A DNA stretch of 64,000 bases, from positions 32,966 through 96,965 of the forward strand of contig JAHBYY010000005.1 of NCBI GenBank assembly GCA_019635715.1. The letters are read 5' to 3'. Position numbers and translations under genes: made by a program. The stretch comes from Rhizobiaceae bacterium. Lineage in GTDB: Bacteria > Pseudomonadota > Alphaproteobacteria > Rhizobiales > Rhizobiaceae. Below, in pieces: positions 1-8,706 of the stretch. The notes beneath the pieces are model-generated. The model had not been told where the DNA came from. It did no database searches and saw only the letters and a program-made list of their open reading frames with translations. The number at the start of each line of letters is the position of its first letter. Within the stretch, counting starts at the first letter, position 1.

Positions 1-1
1 G

Positions 2-1102
2 CACTACACCGACCTGCGCCGTCTGCTGACGCTCGTCCCACCGCACGACACCTCGTCCGTGACCAAGCCGATAAAGGCGCTGCTCGCGGAGACGGTGGTG
101 CTGCCGGTGCTCAACGGCGTCGCCCACGGAAAGGCGCCGGTCGTGGAAGGGGTGACGCTCCAGCGGGTCTCCGAGACGCTTGCGGAAGGAAGTTGCGCGC
201 GCGCACTCGGTGCCCGCGACGCCGACGACACGATCGGTGCGATCAACTCGGCCTTCGTCACGGACGGCTGGTTCGTCGATGTGGCGCCCGGCACCGCCGT
301 CGCGGCGGCGTTCGAACTCCAGAACGTGCTCGGCGCCGGCCAGGCGCATGTCCGCTTCCCGGTCCGCGTCGGCGATGGCGCCTCGGTGACCATTGTCGAG
401 CGCCAGAGCGGGGCGGCGGCGGCGTTCTCGACGTCGGTCGCCAATCTGCTGATCGGCAGGGATGCGACGGTGCGCTGGCTGATCGTCCAGGACCTGCCCG
501 ACACGACGGCGCTGCTCAGCCAGTTCAATGCCGAGATCGGCGAGGGCTCGTCGCTGTCGCTGTTCCTGATGAACGAGGGCGGGAAGCTGGTGCGTCAGGA
601 GGTGCGGGTCGATGCGTCCGGGCAGCGATCGGATTTCCAGTTGCGCGGGGTCAATCTCCTGTCGGGTGACACCCACACCGACGTGACCATGGTGCTCGAT
701 CATTCGGCGCCGAACGCCGGGTCGCGCGAACTGATCCGCAACGTCGTCACCGGCAAGGCGCGCGGTGTCTTCCAGGGCCGCATCAACGTGCATCAGATCG
801 CCCAGAAGACGGATGCGAAGATGGCGTGCAACACGTTGCTGCTGTCGGACGACGCGGAGTTTTCGGCGAAGCCGGAGCTGGAGATCTTCGCCGACGACGT
901 GCAGTGCGGCCACGGCGCGACGGTGACCGAGATCAATGCCAACCACCTGTTCTACCTCAAGGCGCGCGGCGTAGACGACAAGTCGGCTCGCGGACTTCTG
1001 GTCAAGGCGTTCGTCGCGGAAGCCATCGAGCAGCTCGACGACGAGGCGATCGTCGAGGCGCTGGAGGCGCGGCTCGAGGATTGGTTCGCGACGCATGGCT
1101 AG
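2..1102 (+). CDS. sufD: SufD, Fe-S cluster assembly scaffold component (5'-truncated by window edge)
   Basis: The frame is open from base 2 and runs without a stop into the SufD core, so the N-terminus lies outside the window; about 366 residues are visible where the family usually has about 430. The right-handed beta-helix core characteristic of SufB/SufD is recognisable, with the C-terminal stretch holding the QKTDAKMACNTLLLS, CGHGATV and FYLKARG segments typical of the family. SufD works with SufB and SufC as the SufBC2D scaffold that builds Fe-S clusters in the cytoplasm. sufS, a MIP18-family gene and sufA follow on the same strand, which supports a suf operon. A GTG at 59 is not the real start, because homologous sequence continues upstream of it. 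Confidence 0.93.
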   Translation, partial: HYTDLRRLLTLVPPHDTSSVTKPIKALLAETVVLPVLNGVAHGKAPVVEGVTLQRVSETLAEGSCARALGARDADDTIGAINSAFVTDGWFVDVAPGTAVAAAFELQNVLGAGQAHVRFPVRVGDGASVTIVERQSGAAAAFSTSVANLLIGRDATVRWLIVQDLPDTTALLSQFNAEIGEGSSLSLFLMNEGGKLVRQEVRVDASGQRSDFQLRGVNLLSGDTHTDVTMVLDHSAPNAGSRELIRNVVTGKARGVFQGRINVHQIAQKTDAKMACNTLLLSDDAEFSAKPELEIFADDVQCGHGATVTEINANHLFYLKARGVDDKSARGLLVKAFVAEAIEQLDDEAIVEALEARLEDWFATHG

Positions 1103-1106
1103 GGAA

Positions 1107-1174
1107 CGGCAGTCGGCAGTCGGCAATCGGCAATCGGACCACCCGACGGCCGACTGCCGACTGCCGACTGCCGG
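1107..1174. repeat. Heptamer-repeat hairpin between sufD and sufS
   Basis: The left arm (1107-1137) is made of CGGCAGT and CGGCAAT heptamers, each in tandem. The right arm (1150-1174) is three CCGACTG units and a final CCGG. The arms are reverse complements over about 24 bp with one mismatch, leaving a short spacer. The structure fills almost the whole sufD-sufS gap. There is no U-run, so it is not an ordinary intrinsic terminator. It could protect mRNA or pause transcription inside the operon, or be a dispersed intergenic repeat. Confidence 0.75.
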
Positions 1175-1198
1175 TTGATACAGATGGACCGGACCTCG

Positions 1199-2428
1199 AT
1201 GACTGCCACCCCCTACGACGTAGAGGCGATCCGCCGCGATTTTCCGATCCTGTCGCGCCAGGTCTACGGCAAGCCGCTGGTCTATCTCGACAACGGCGCC
1301 TCAGCCCAGAAGCCGCGGGCTGTTCTCGACGCCATCGACCATGCCTATCGCAGCGACTACGCCAATGTGCATCGCGGTCTGCATTTTCTCTCCAACGCCG
1401 CCACCGACGCCTATGAGAAGGCGCGCGAGACGGTTCGCCGGTTTCTCAACGCGGCGAGCGTCGAGGAGATCGTTTTCACCTCCAACTCGACGGCGGCGAT
1501 CAACACCGTCGCCTATGGCTGGGGCATGCCGAACATCGGCGCGGACGACGAGATCGTGCTCTCCATCATGGAGCACCATTCCAACATTGTGCCGTGGCAT
1601 TTCATCCGCGAGCGGCAGGGTGCCAAGCTCGTCTGGGTGCCGGTCGACGATCTCGGCGAGCTGCATGTCGAGGAGTTCGAGAAGCGGCTGACCGACCGCA
1701 CCAGGCTCGTCGCCATCACCCATATGTCGAATGCGCTCGGCACGATCACTCCGCTCAAGGAGATGATCCGCATCGCCCATGCGCGCGGGATTCCCGTCCT
1801 CGTCGACGGCAGTCAGTCGGCCGTCCACATGAATGTCGACGTGCGCGACCTCGACTGCGACTTCTTCGTCTTCACCGGCCACAAGGTCTACGGGCCGTCG
1901 GGCATCGGCGTGCTCTATGGCAAAAAGGAGCGGCTGGAGGCGATGCGGCCCTTCCAGGGCGGCGGCGAGATGATCTTCGACGTCACCGAGGACAACGTCA
2001 CCTACAATGATCCGCCGCACCGCTTCGAGGCCGGCACGCCGCCGATCGTCCAGGCGATCGGGCTGGGCGCGGCACTCGACTACATGGACCACATCGGCCG
2101 CGACCGCATTGCCGCGCACGAGGCCGATCTCAAGGCCTATGCGCATGAGCGCCTGCGCTCGATCAACTCGCTGCGCATCTTCGGCGACGCGCCGAACAAG
2201 GGCGCCATCGTCTCCTTCGAGCTGCGGGGCATCCATGCCCACGACGTGTCGATGGTCATCGATCGGGCGGGCGTGGCGGTGCGTGCCGGCACCCATTGCG
2301 CGCAGCCGCTGTTGAAGCGCTTCGGCGTCACCTCCACATGCAGGGCGTCGTTCGGCATGTACAATACGCGCGCCGAGGTCGATACTCTGGTCGAGGCGCT
2401 GGAAAAGGCGCGAAAATTCTTCGGATGA
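1199..2428 (+). CDS. sufS: SufS cysteine desulfurase
   Basis: PLP-dependent cysteine desulfurase (class V aminotransferase fold) that takes sulfur from cysteine as a persulfide for cluster assembly. The PLP lysine sits in FTGHKVYGPSG (about residue 229), the cofactor-contacting histidines in MEHHSNIVPW, and the catalytic cysteine in TSTCRASFGMYNT (about residue 381), where group II SufS enzymes carry it. Length (409 aa) is normal. ATG 1199 begins MTATPYD; ATG 1184 in the same frame is an alternative, and neither has a strong ribosome site. The stop overlaps the next ATG as ATGA, indicating translational coupling. Confidence 0.95.
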   Translation: MTATPYDVEAIRRDFPILSRQVYGKPLVYLDNGASAQKPRAVLDAIDHAYRSDYANVHRGLHFLSNAATDAYEKARETVRRFLNAASVEEIVFTSNSTAAINTVAYGWGMPNIGADDEIVLSIMEHHSNIVPWHFIRERQGAKLVWVPVDDLGELHVEEFEKRLTDRTRLVAITHMSNALGTITPLKEMIRIAHARGIPVLVDGSQSAVHMNVDVRDLDCDFFVFTGHKVYGPSGIGVLYGKKERLEAMRPFQGGGEMIFDVTEDNVTYNDPPHRFEAGTPPIVQAIGLGAALDYMDHIGRDRIAAHEADLKAYAHERLRSINSLRIFGDAPNKGAIVSFELRGIHAHDVSMVIDRAGVAVRAGTHCAQPLLKRFGVTSTCRASFGMYNTRAEVDTLVEALEKARKFFG

Positions 2429-2838
2429 CGACGATGGAAGACAGTTCAGCCAATTCCGCCGCATCGGCCGAGCCGGTCTCCGAACCGGAGGCGCGGCCGG
2501 CCGAGCCAGTCTCCGCCATCCCGGCCGAGGAACTGGCACGCATCACCGACGACATCGTCTCGGCGCTGAAGACGGTCTACGATCCGGAAATACCCGCCGA
2601 CATCTACGAGCTCGGTCTGGTGTACAAGATCGACATCGAGGACGACCGTTCGGTGAAGATCGACATGACGCTGACCGCGCCCGGCTGCCCGGTGGCCGGC
2701 GAGATGCCGGGCTGGGTGCAGGATGCGGTGAGCACCGTCGAGGGTGTATCGACCGTCGACGTCAACATGGTGTTCGATCCGCCGTGGACGCCGGACCGCA
2801 TGTCGGAAGAGGCTCAGGTCGCGGTCGGATGGTATTGA
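2425..2838 (+). CDS. SUF-associated MIP18/DUF59 family protein (SufT-like)
   Basis: A 137-residue protein whose C-terminal ~100 residues are a MIP18 (DUF59) domain: DIVSALKTVYDPEIPADIYELGLVY followed by the TLTAPGCPVAG motif with its conserved cysteine. The first ~35 residues are Ala/Pro/Glu-rich and look disordered. SufT-type proteins in suf operons help mature Fe-S proteins, especially when cluster demand is high. The ATG overlaps the sufS stop codon (ATGA), so the two genes are probably translated in a coupled way. Confidence 0.9.
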   Translation: MTTMEDSSANSAASAEPVSEPEARPAEPVSAIPAEELARITDDIVSALKTVYDPEIPADIYELGLVYKIDIEDDRSVKIDMTLTAPGCPVAGEMPGWVQDAVSTVEGVSTVDVNMVFDPPWTPDRMSEEAQVAVGWY

Positions 2839-2948
2839 GGCGGAGGGTGCGAGGCACCCGACCGGCTTGAATTTGACGACCTTTTCACCCACCTTGGGTC
2901 TGGATGATTTCCGCGGGCCTTGAACCTGCGCGAGATTGGAGAAGAAGC

Positions 2949-3335
2949 ATGGGACGTTTTTCGGTCATCAGGCTGACGGACAAGGCTGCCGATCGCGTCC
3001 GCGAGATCGTCGCGGCGCGCGACGATGCGCTCGGCATCCGCCTCGGCATCAAGAAGGGTGGCTGCGCCGGCATGGAATATACGGTCGACCTGGTCACCGA
3101 GGCCAACTCCAAGGATGACCATGTCGAGCGCGACGGCGCCCATGTCTGGGTGGCGCCCGAGGCGGCGCTGTTCCTGCTCGGCACCGAGATGGATTTCGAG
3201 ACGACGACGCTGCGCACCGGCTTCACCTTCCGCAATCCGAACCAGAGTTCGGCCTGCGGCTGCGGCGAATCCGTCGAATTGAAGCCGGCCGATCTGAAGG
3301 CGCTGGCGGAGGCACGAGCGCAGAACGCCGCCTGA
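2949..3335 (+). CDS. sufA: SufA/IscA-type iron-sulfur carrier (HesB family)
   Basis: A 128-residue A-type carrier protein. The three family cysteines are present: one in KKGGCAGMEY (C39) and two in SACGCGES (about C103 and C105). A-type carriers take nascent clusters from the SufBCD scaffold to target apoproteins. The start is ATG 2949, with GGAGAAG a few bases upstream. It is the last suf gene here and follows the DUF59 gene by about 110 bp, a gap that contains only a small GGGTGC/GCACCC hairpin. Confidence 0.93.
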   Translation: MGRFSVIRLTDKAADRVREIVAARDDALGIRLGIKKGGCAGMEYTVDLVTEANSKDDHVERDGAHVWVAPEAALFLLGTEMDFETTTLRTGFTFRNPNQSSACGCGESVELKPADLKALAEARAQNAA

Positions 3336-4143
3336 AATCCCGCGTATTTTGCTGTTGCTTCGAGCTCTTCCTGATATCATCGGTCGCAGATGATATGTGG
3401 GGAGGCTGTAATGGACTCCAATGAAATCGAATTGACCCGGCGTCGCCTCGAAGATGAGGTTCGTACTAAGGTCGAGGGTTCTCTGTTCCGCTATTATCGT
3501 ACCCTCGGAAGCGCAATCATCGCTGCTTTGGCCGCAGTCGGTTACTTTATCGGCTGGCCGGCTTTGATGTCGCAGATCGATCGTGAGGTAAAGGCGCAGA
3601 TCTCGATACAAGTCACCGAGCCCGTGCGGAAAGCCAATGCGGCTGCAGAACAAGCCCGTGCGTCCGCCGCGGAAGCGGACAAGGTCGCCAATGTGATCCT
3701 TGTGAGGCTTGAGGAACGCCAGGCTGGCCTGCGTGACGCGATCGGGCAGGTCAACGCACGATACGACGAAGCGGCCGTCAATCTGGGCACCGCGAAGTCA
3801 CGTTTGGCGGCGATCAACGATCAGGTCGTGGACCTCGAGGAAGCGATCCGCTATTTTCGAGACCTCGCCAAGCGCGATCCGGTCGGGCGACTTGAAATCG
3901 AGAGCCTCAAGGAATCGATTGCGAAAGTGGCGGCCAGCGCCGGCGAACTGGCCAAGGTCATCGGCTCCGGCGGCCCGGCTACCGACAATGCTGGCCTGAT
4001 CAACACCACGCAGGAACAACTCAATCAAGTCGTTGAGGACCAGACGCAGTCGCTGGATGCAGTCGACAAGGCCACGACCAACGACCCCAGGGGGGCGTCA
4101 ACCGTGTTCGTGCAGTTTGCCGGCGGCTCCCGCGAGGACATCA

Positions 4144-4160
4144 AGGCTGACCTGAGACCC
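4144..4160. repeat. Left target duplication and left inverted repeat of the IS
   Basis: AGGC (4144-4147) is the left target-site copy. TGACCTGAGACCC (4148-4160) is the left terminal repeat and matches the right end without mismatch. Confidence 0.9.
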
Positions 4161-4209
4161 TGAACTTCCTCCAGATTTGGGTAGAGTCCGTCGATCATGG
4201 AGACGGACG

Positions 4210-4476
4210 ATGCGACCATCACGGTTCACGGAAGAACAGATCATCGGGATGCTGAAGGAACAGGAGGCCGGTGCGAAGACGGCGGATGTCTGCCGCAAGC
4301 ACGGCATCTCGGCGGCGACCTTCTACAAGTTCAAGGCGAAGTTCGGCGGCATGGACGTGTCCGACGCCCGCCGCCTGAAGGCTCTTGAGGACGAGAACGC
4401 TCGGCTGAAGAAGCTCTTGGCCGAACAGATGCTGGACAACGCGATCCTGAAGGATGTCGCCGCAAAAAAATGGTGA
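4210..4476 (+). CDS. IS3-family transposase OrfA
   Basis: An 88-residue DNA-binding subunit. It has an N-terminal helix-turn-helix ([17 protein letters not shown] ... [17 protein letters not shown]) followed by a leucine-zipper-like stretch ([18 protein letters not shown]) used in IS3 transposases for multimerisation. The chosen ATG at 4210 gives the standard [11 protein letters not shown] beginning and is preceded by GGAGA. The 3' end overlaps orfB by 7 bp across an A-run. Confidence 0.93.
   Translation: MRPSRFTEEQIIGMLKEQEAGAKTADVCRKHGISAATFYKFKAKFGGMDVSDARRLKALEDENARLKKLLAEQMLDNAILKDVAAKKW
4464..4470 (+). other. A7 slippery site for -1 frameshifting (OrfAB)
   Basis: Seven consecutive A residues lie two codons before the orfA stop, where orfA reads GCA AAA AAA TGG TGA. 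Sliding back one base puts the ribosome in the orfB frame. IS3 elements make the active OrfAB fusion transposase by this kind of -1 shift. orfB also has its own ATG overlapping the run. Confidence 0.7.
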
Positions 4477-5309
4477 CGCCCGACGCGAAGCGGAAGGCGG
4501 TGGCTCGTGCCTGCGAGGTGCATGGGGTGAGCCAGCGTCGGGCGTGCCAGGCTCTGAGGATCGACCGTTCGACGGTGCGCTACACCAGCACCCGTCCGGA
4601 CGATGCTCCGTTACGCGAGGCGATGAAGGCCGTGGCGGCGGAGCGCCGGCGGTTCGGCTATCGCAGGATCCACGTCATGCTGGACCGTCAGGGCATCGTG
4701 GTGAACCAGAAGAAGCTGCGGCGCCTCTACCGGGAAGAGAAGCTGCAGGTGCGCCGGCGCAGTGGCCGCAAGCGGGCCCTGGGCACGCGCAGGCCCATGC
4801 TCGTTCCTGATCGCGCCAACGCCCGCTGGAGCCTGGACTTCGTCTCCGACACCATCACCGACGGCCGTCGCTTCCGGGTTCTGGCCGTCGTCGACGACTA
4901 TACGCGGGAATGCCTGGCGCTGATCGCCGACACATCGCTTTCGGGCCTGCGCGTCGTGCGCGAGCTGGACGCCATCATCCGATGGCGCGGTCGGCCGGAC
5001 ACCATCGTCTCCGACAACGGCACAGAGCTGACCTCGATGGCGGTCCTGCGATGGTGCCAGCAGACCGGAGTCGAATGGCACTACATCGCGCCGGGCAAGC
5101 CTACCCAGAACGCCTTCGTCGAGAGCTTCAACGGTCGCTTCAGGGACGAGTGCCTCAACGACACGCTGTTCTCGACGCTGACCGAGGCCCGCAGCGCCAT
5201 CACCGCATGGAAGGAGGATTACAACAACAACAGACCACACTCGGCCCTCGGCAACGTGCCGCCGGTCGAGTTCGCAATGAAATCCACACTGGAAAAACAG
5301 GCCGCATGA
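4470..5309 (+). CDS. IS3-family transposase OrfB (DDE integrase core)
   Basis: A 279-residue catalytic subunit with an N-terminal HTH_21-like region and an rve integrase core. The DDE residues are visible in SLDFVSD (first Asp), TIVSDNGTE (second Asp) and [15 protein letters not shown] (Glu), followed by the usual [11 protein letters not shown] box near the C-terminus. Nothing is truncated, so the element is predicted to be transposition-competent. It is likely produced alone and as the OrfAB fusion. Confidence 0.95.
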   Translation: MVTPDAKRKAVARACEVHGVSQRRACQALRIDRSTVRYTSTRPDDAPLREAMKAVAAERRRFGYRRIHVMLDRQGIVVNQKKLRRLYREEKLQVRRRSGRKRALGTRRPMLVPDRANARWSLDFVSDTITDGRRFRVLAVVDDYTRECLALIADTSLSGLRVVRELDAIIRWRGRPDTIVSDNGTELTSMAVLRWCQQTGVEWHYIAPGKPTQNAFVESFNGRFRDECLNDTLFSTLTEARSAITAWKEDYNNNRPHSALGNVPPVEFAMKSTLEKQAA

Positions 5310-5355
5310 GGCCAGCAATGAAACCCAGGACTCTCCCTCAAGCCGGAGGAGATTG

Positions 5356-5372
5356 GGGTCTCAGGTCAAGGC
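5356..5372. repeat. Right inverted repeat and right target duplication of the IS
   Basis: GGGTCTCAGGTCA (5356-5368) is the exact reverse complement of the left end. AGGC (5369-5372) is the second target-site copy. The broken gene resumes at 5373. Confidence 0.9.
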
Positions 5373-5670
5373 CGTTACGGCTCAGTTGAGGCAGCAGGGC
5401 TGGCGTGTTCCAGGCGAGGAGCGGATCGCTTCGGCGGCGGGCAAACGGGAAATCCGGTATTTCCACGAAGGTGACCGGCTGGCCGCGAACCTGTTGCGTG
5501 ACAACTTGAACAGCACGCTCCAATCCGTCGGATTCAGTTCGCTGGAAATCCGGGAAGTCGGTGAGCCGACGTCCGTGGCGAAGAAACCGGCCAAGGGCAT
5601 CCTTGAGATCTGGGTCCAGATTCCTGGCCGCTGATGAGCGGCGCCAGTCTGCGCCCGCATTGCGCGAACC

Positions 5671-6168
5671 TCAATCCACCCACATGCCCGTGCGCCTGTG
5701 CCAGTCGGCGATCGATTCCTCCGGATAGAGGTCGAACGCCTTGTCGCCGTCGCGGATGTCGGGATCAACCCATGACGCCTTGTATTTCAGCATGATGTGG
5801 GTCTGTTCGGGTGCCGGCGGCAGTTCGCTGTCGATGGCGCTGGCGAAGGGATGCACCAACTCAGGCCAGGTCGGGTCGTAGAGCCAGAGCGCCGAGCCGC
5901 AGGTCCTGCAGAAATTTCGCTCGCCCGACGAGACTTCGCAGCGCGGCCGCTCGCTGTCCTCGATCACCGCCCGGTAGACGCCGAGGCTGGCCTTGCCGGT
6001 GATCCTCAGCGTGTCGTTGACGGCGCCGAGATTGATGGCGAAGCCGCCGCCGCCCTGCTGCTTGCGGCAGATCGTGCAGTAGCACAACTGGTAGGGGACG
6101 GGGGTGTGGCTCGCCACCTCGAACTGAACCTCGCCACAGCGGCAGGAGCCTTTCAGCAACAGCGGCAC
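5671..6168 (-). CDS. GFA/CENP-V family zinc protein
   Basis: A 165-residue protein of the glutathione-dependent formaldehyde-activating (GFA) family. The zinc-binding cysteines are in CRCGEVQFEV, CYCTICRK and CRTCGSALW. Many members have no proven formaldehyde activity, so the substrate is not assigned here. Start is GTG 6168, with GAGGAG about 7 bases upstream. It is divergent from the TfoX-N gene and follows the broken coiled-coil gene tail to tail. Confidence 0.85.
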   Translation of the reverse strand: MPLLLKGSCRCGEVQFEVASHTPVPYQLCYCTICRKQQGGGGFAINLGAVNDTLRITGKASLGVYRAVIEDSERPRCEVSSGERNFCRTCGSALWLYDPTWPELVHPFASAIDSELPPAPEQTHIMLKYKASWVDPDIRDGDKAFDLYPEESIADWHRRTGMWVD

Positions 6169-6232
6169 ATCGCACTCCTCTCGATGATCAGGCGGTCATG
6201 ACACGCGCGCATGGCAATGGCATAACCGGCAC

Positions 6233-6559
6233 ATGGACAACGATGCAATCGTCGAAATGTTCGCCGGGCTCGGCCCCATCTCCATCCGCCGCATGTTCGG
6301 CGGCAAGGGCATCTACCACAACGGACTGATCATCGCCGTCGAACTGCGCGACGAGCTGATGCTCAAGGCTGACGCTGTCTGCAACCCGGAATTCGCGGAA
6401 GCCGGAGCGCGGCAATGGGTCTATGAGGGCAAGCGCGGCAGACCGGTCGCCATGCCCTATTGGACGGTCCCCGACCGTGCCGTCGACGACCCCGACGAGT
6501 TCGCGGTCTGGGCGCGCAAGTCCTACGAAGCCGCCATCAGGACGCAGAAGGAGCCTTGA
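6233..6559 (+). CDS. TfoX N-terminal domain protein
   Basis: A 108-residue protein consisting only of a TfoX N-terminal domain (ISIRRMFGGKGIYHNGLIIAV ... ADELMLKAD-like core, then PYWTVPD). In gammaproteobacteria TfoX regulates competence. Stand-alone TfoX-N proteins are common in alphaproteobacteria and their role is not established. No clear ribosome site precedes ATG 6233. It converges on psuG. Confidence 0.85.
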   Translation: MDNDAIVEMFAGLGPISIRRMFGGKGIYHNGLIIAVELRDELMLKADAVCNPEFAEAGARQWVYEGKRGRPVAMPYWTVPDRAVDDPDEFAVWARKSYEAAIRTQKEP

Positions 6560-6565
6560 CCGGCT

Positions 6566-7492
6566 CTACCGTCCGGCCAACGCCCGAGCGATGCGCGCGG
6601 CGAGGCGCGCATTGTTCTCGACCAGCGCGATATTGGTCTTCAGGCTTTCGCCGTCGGTCAGTTCGAGAATGGTCTTCAGCAGGAACGGCGTGACGGCCTT
6701 GCCGGACACGCCCGCCTTCGTCGCGGCGGCCTGCGCGGCGGCGATGGTGCCGGCCATCCGTTCCGCCGGGATTTCGTCGGCCTCGGGTACGGGGTTGGCG
6801 ATCAGCATGCCGCTGTCGAGGCCGAGCGCCCGGCGCGTCCTGAAGAAGCCGGCGATCGCCGCCGCTTCGTCCAGCCGAAGCGGCGCCGGGTAGGGGGACC
6901 GCCGCGACCAGAAGGCCGGCATGACGTCCGAACCATAGGCGACCACCGGCACGCCGCGCGTCTCCAGCACCTCCAGCGTCTTCTCGATGTCGAGGATCGC
7001 CTTGGCGCCGGCCGAGACGACGATCACCGGGGTGCGCGCCAATTCGTCGAGGTCGGCCGATATGTCGAAGCTCAGCTCGGCGCCCTTGTGGACGCCGCCG
7101 ATGCCGCCCGTGGCGAACACCTGAATTCCGGCCATGCGGGCCGCGATCATGGTGGCGGCGACGGTCGTGCCGCCGGTGCGCCGTTCGGCGACCGCAAAGC
7201 CGAGGTCGGCGCGCGACAGCTTCATGGCACCCTGCGACTTGGCCAGTGCCTCGCGCTCGGCCGGCGACAGGCCGATCTTGATGCGGCCGTCGACGACGGC
7301 GATCGTCGCCGGCGCGGCGCCTTCCTCGGCGATGATGCGCTCGACGTTCTCGGCCATGCGGCTGTTGTCGGGCCACGGCATGCCGTGGGTGATGATGGTG
7401 CTTTCCAGCGCCACGACGGGCGCTCCGGCGGCGAGCGCCTGGGCGACGGGTTCGAAGATGTCGATGAAGGCCATCGCGCTGTCAGGCGACAT
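6566..7492 (-). CDS. psuG: Pseudouridine-5'-phosphate glycosidase
   Basis: A 308-residue PsuG that reversibly cleaves pseudouridine 5'-phosphate to uracil and ribose 5-phosphate. Family motifs include VALESTIITHGMPWP near the N-terminus, then GGTTVAATM, FATGGIGGVH, VVSAGAKAILDI and the C-terminal NIALVENNARLAARIA. ATG 7492 is chosen because AAGGAG lies 7 bases upstream; it overlaps the end of psuK by 11 bp. The genes are co-oriented and adjacent, as expected for a kinase-glycosidase salvage pair. No nucleoside transporter is adjacent. Confidence 0.93.
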   Translation of the reverse strand: MSPDSAMAFIDIFEPVAQALAAGAPVVALESTIITHGMPWPDNSRMAENVERIIAEEGAAPATIAVVDGRIKIGLSPAEREALAKSQGAMKLSRADLGFAVAERRTGGTTVAATMIAARMAGIQVFATGGIGGVHKGAELSFDISADLDELARTPVIVVSAGAKAILDIEKTLEVLETRGVPVVAYGSDVMPAFWSRRSPYPAPLRLDEAAAIAGFFRTRRALGLDSGMLIANPVPEADEIPAERMAGTIAAAQAAATKAGVSGKAVTPFLLKTILELTDGESLKTNIALVENNARLAARIARALAGR

Positions 7493-8465
7493 AAGGGGAC
7501 TCCTTTTCCGGCGTTCCTTGCACCGGGCTGGGTTCGGGCACAAGCGCAAGCGCCGCCTCGAACTCCGCGGTCGAAAATTGCGGCGCCGGATCGGCGCTTT
7601 CGATGGCCAGCAGAGCGGCCGCCATGCCCTGGCGCACGGCCTGCGAAAGGGGGGTGCCGGAAAGCAGTGCCGCGGCCGTCGCGCCGGCCAGCGCGTCGCC
7701 GGCCCCGGTGACGTCCAGGATGCGGCGCGGCTTCGGCGGCGTGACGACGAAGGCGCCCGCTTCGTCGAAGGCAGCGACTCGACGCTCACCCTTCGAGATC
7801 ACGCCGCTGCGCAGGCCGCGCTCACGCAGCGGGGCGACGAAGTCGATCGGATCGGCCGCGGCATCGAGCCCGGTCAGCGCGGCGGCCTCGCGCGTGTTGA
7901 GGAACAGGCAGGCGAGGCGGCCGAGCACCTGCGCCAGCCGAACCGCCTTGGCGGGAGAGATGGCGATCGCGAACACGGGGTTGCCGCCGGCCAGTCCCGG
8001 CACCCGGCCCAGCGCCTCCGCCGACAGGTTTGCGTCGACGAACAGCGCATCGGCCTGGCCTGCCGCTTGCCGGACCGAAGCGCGGCGCAGTTGCTTGCCG
8101 AAGGCCAGATCGTAGAGGCTCATATCGGCGAGCGCCGCGATGATGTCGCCGTGCCGGTCCAGCAGGGCGGTATAGCTCGGCGTGCGGCGGTCGAGGAAGG
8201 TGACGGAGAGGTCGCGGATGCCGGCCTGGGCGATCGCCCGCGCCACCGTGTCGCCGGTCGCGTCGCCGCCGCGCACCGACATCAGCCACGCGTCCGCGCC
8301 ACGCCGCGTTGCCGTGCGCAGCGCGTTGAAGGTGCCGCCGCCGACATCCTCGCCCATCGTCCCCGGATTGGACGCGCCCGGCACGAAGTCGACGCTGACC
8401 TGGCCGCGCCGGTCGATATGGGCGCCGCCGATGCCGAGGATGATCTTTCTGGCCTGGCTTGTCAT
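7482..8465 (-). CDS. psuK: PfkB-family pseudouridine kinase
   Basis: A ribokinase-like (PfkB) sugar kinase of about 327 residues. The N-terminal GGAHIDR and GGGTFNALR segments and the C-terminal signature DVTGAGDALAG, with the catalytic Asp, are intact. Its position directly upstream of psuG indicates pseudouridine phosphorylation feeding the glycosidase. ATG 8465 starts MTSQARKIILGIGG; an in-frame upstream ATG at 8507 would add 14 residues and has no better ribosome site. Confidence 0.88.
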   Translation of the reverse strand: MTSQARKIILGIGGAHIDRRGQVSVDFVPGASNPGTMGEDVGGGTFNALRTATRRGADAWLMSVRGGDATGDTVARAIAQAGIRDLSVTFLDRRTPSYTALLDRHGDIIAALADMSLYDLAFGKQLRRASVRQAAGQADALFVDANLSAEALGRVPGLAGGNPVFAIAISPAKAVRLAQVLGRLACLFLNTREAAALTGLDAAADPIDFVAPLRERGLRSGVISKGERRVAAFDEAGAFVVTPPKPRRILDVTGAGDALAGATAAALLSGTPLSQAVRQGMAAALLAIESADPAPQFSTAEFEAALALVPEPSPVQGTPEKESPYVA

Positions 8466-8706
8466 GGTTGACGGTTCGCGGGATTTCCGATGGGTCGGGC
8501 GAGCCAATAGCGCGATCCGGCGGCGGCGTTCAACCGTGTGGAGCCGCGAGACCTCGCCATCATGTGGGCCACCGCAGGCCGGCCGAGTGCTTGAAAGTCT
8601 TCTACTTTCGCAACATCATGCCGGTGGAATGTACATTTGAGGTGTTTACTCGACGAGTGGTCGTATACCGACATTTGCGTCCCGTTGATGCAGGGAGATC
8701 GGGCAG
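8466..8706. other. Spacer between psuK and the MBL locus
   Basis: Divergent intergenic region of about 240 bp that must hold the psuK promoter and the promoter of the metallo-hydrolase locus. It is more AT-rich toward 8600-8680. I see no convincing consensus promoter, repeat or gene in it. Confidence 0.5.

Larger units (their letters stand above)
4148..5368 (+). mobile_element. Complete IS3-family (IS407-type) insertion sequence
   Basis: A 1221-bp element with perfect 13-bp terminal inverted repeats (TGACCTGAGACCC at 4148-4160, its reverse complement at 5356-5368). The similarity continues inward imperfectly. It is flanked by the 4-bp direct repeat AGGC (4144-4147 and 5369-5372). It carries the orfA/orfB pair typical of IS3 elements, and both frames are intact with all catalytic residues. 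The TGACCT... ends, 4-bp duplication and length fit the IS407 subgroup. Its exact match at both ends and clean target duplication suggest a recent insertion. Confidence 0.93.
3411..5634 (+). pseudogene. Coiled-coil membrane protein gene split by an IS3-family insertion
   Basis: The 5' part is 3411-4147 and the 3' part 5373-5634; the IS and one target-site copy lie between them. Joining 4147 to 5373 gives one uninterrupted frame of 332 codons plus stop. ATG 3411 follows a GGGGAGG ribosome site. The protein has one membrane segment near residues 28-45, a long Ala/Glu/Arg-rich coiled-coil-like region, then a C-terminal domain (VFVQFAG ... GWRVPGEER ... EIRYFHEGDR) spanning the insertion. That domain weakly resembles LytR_C-type domains; this is a resemblance by eye only. 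The function is unknown. As it stands the 5' frame runs a few codons into the IS and stops, so the C-terminal domain is lost. Confidence 0.85.

Noticed and set aside
7482-8465. psuK as ribokinase or adenosine kinase
   Set aside because: The adjacency and overlap with psuG make pseudouridine kinase the better assignment, although the PfkB fold alone does not settle it.
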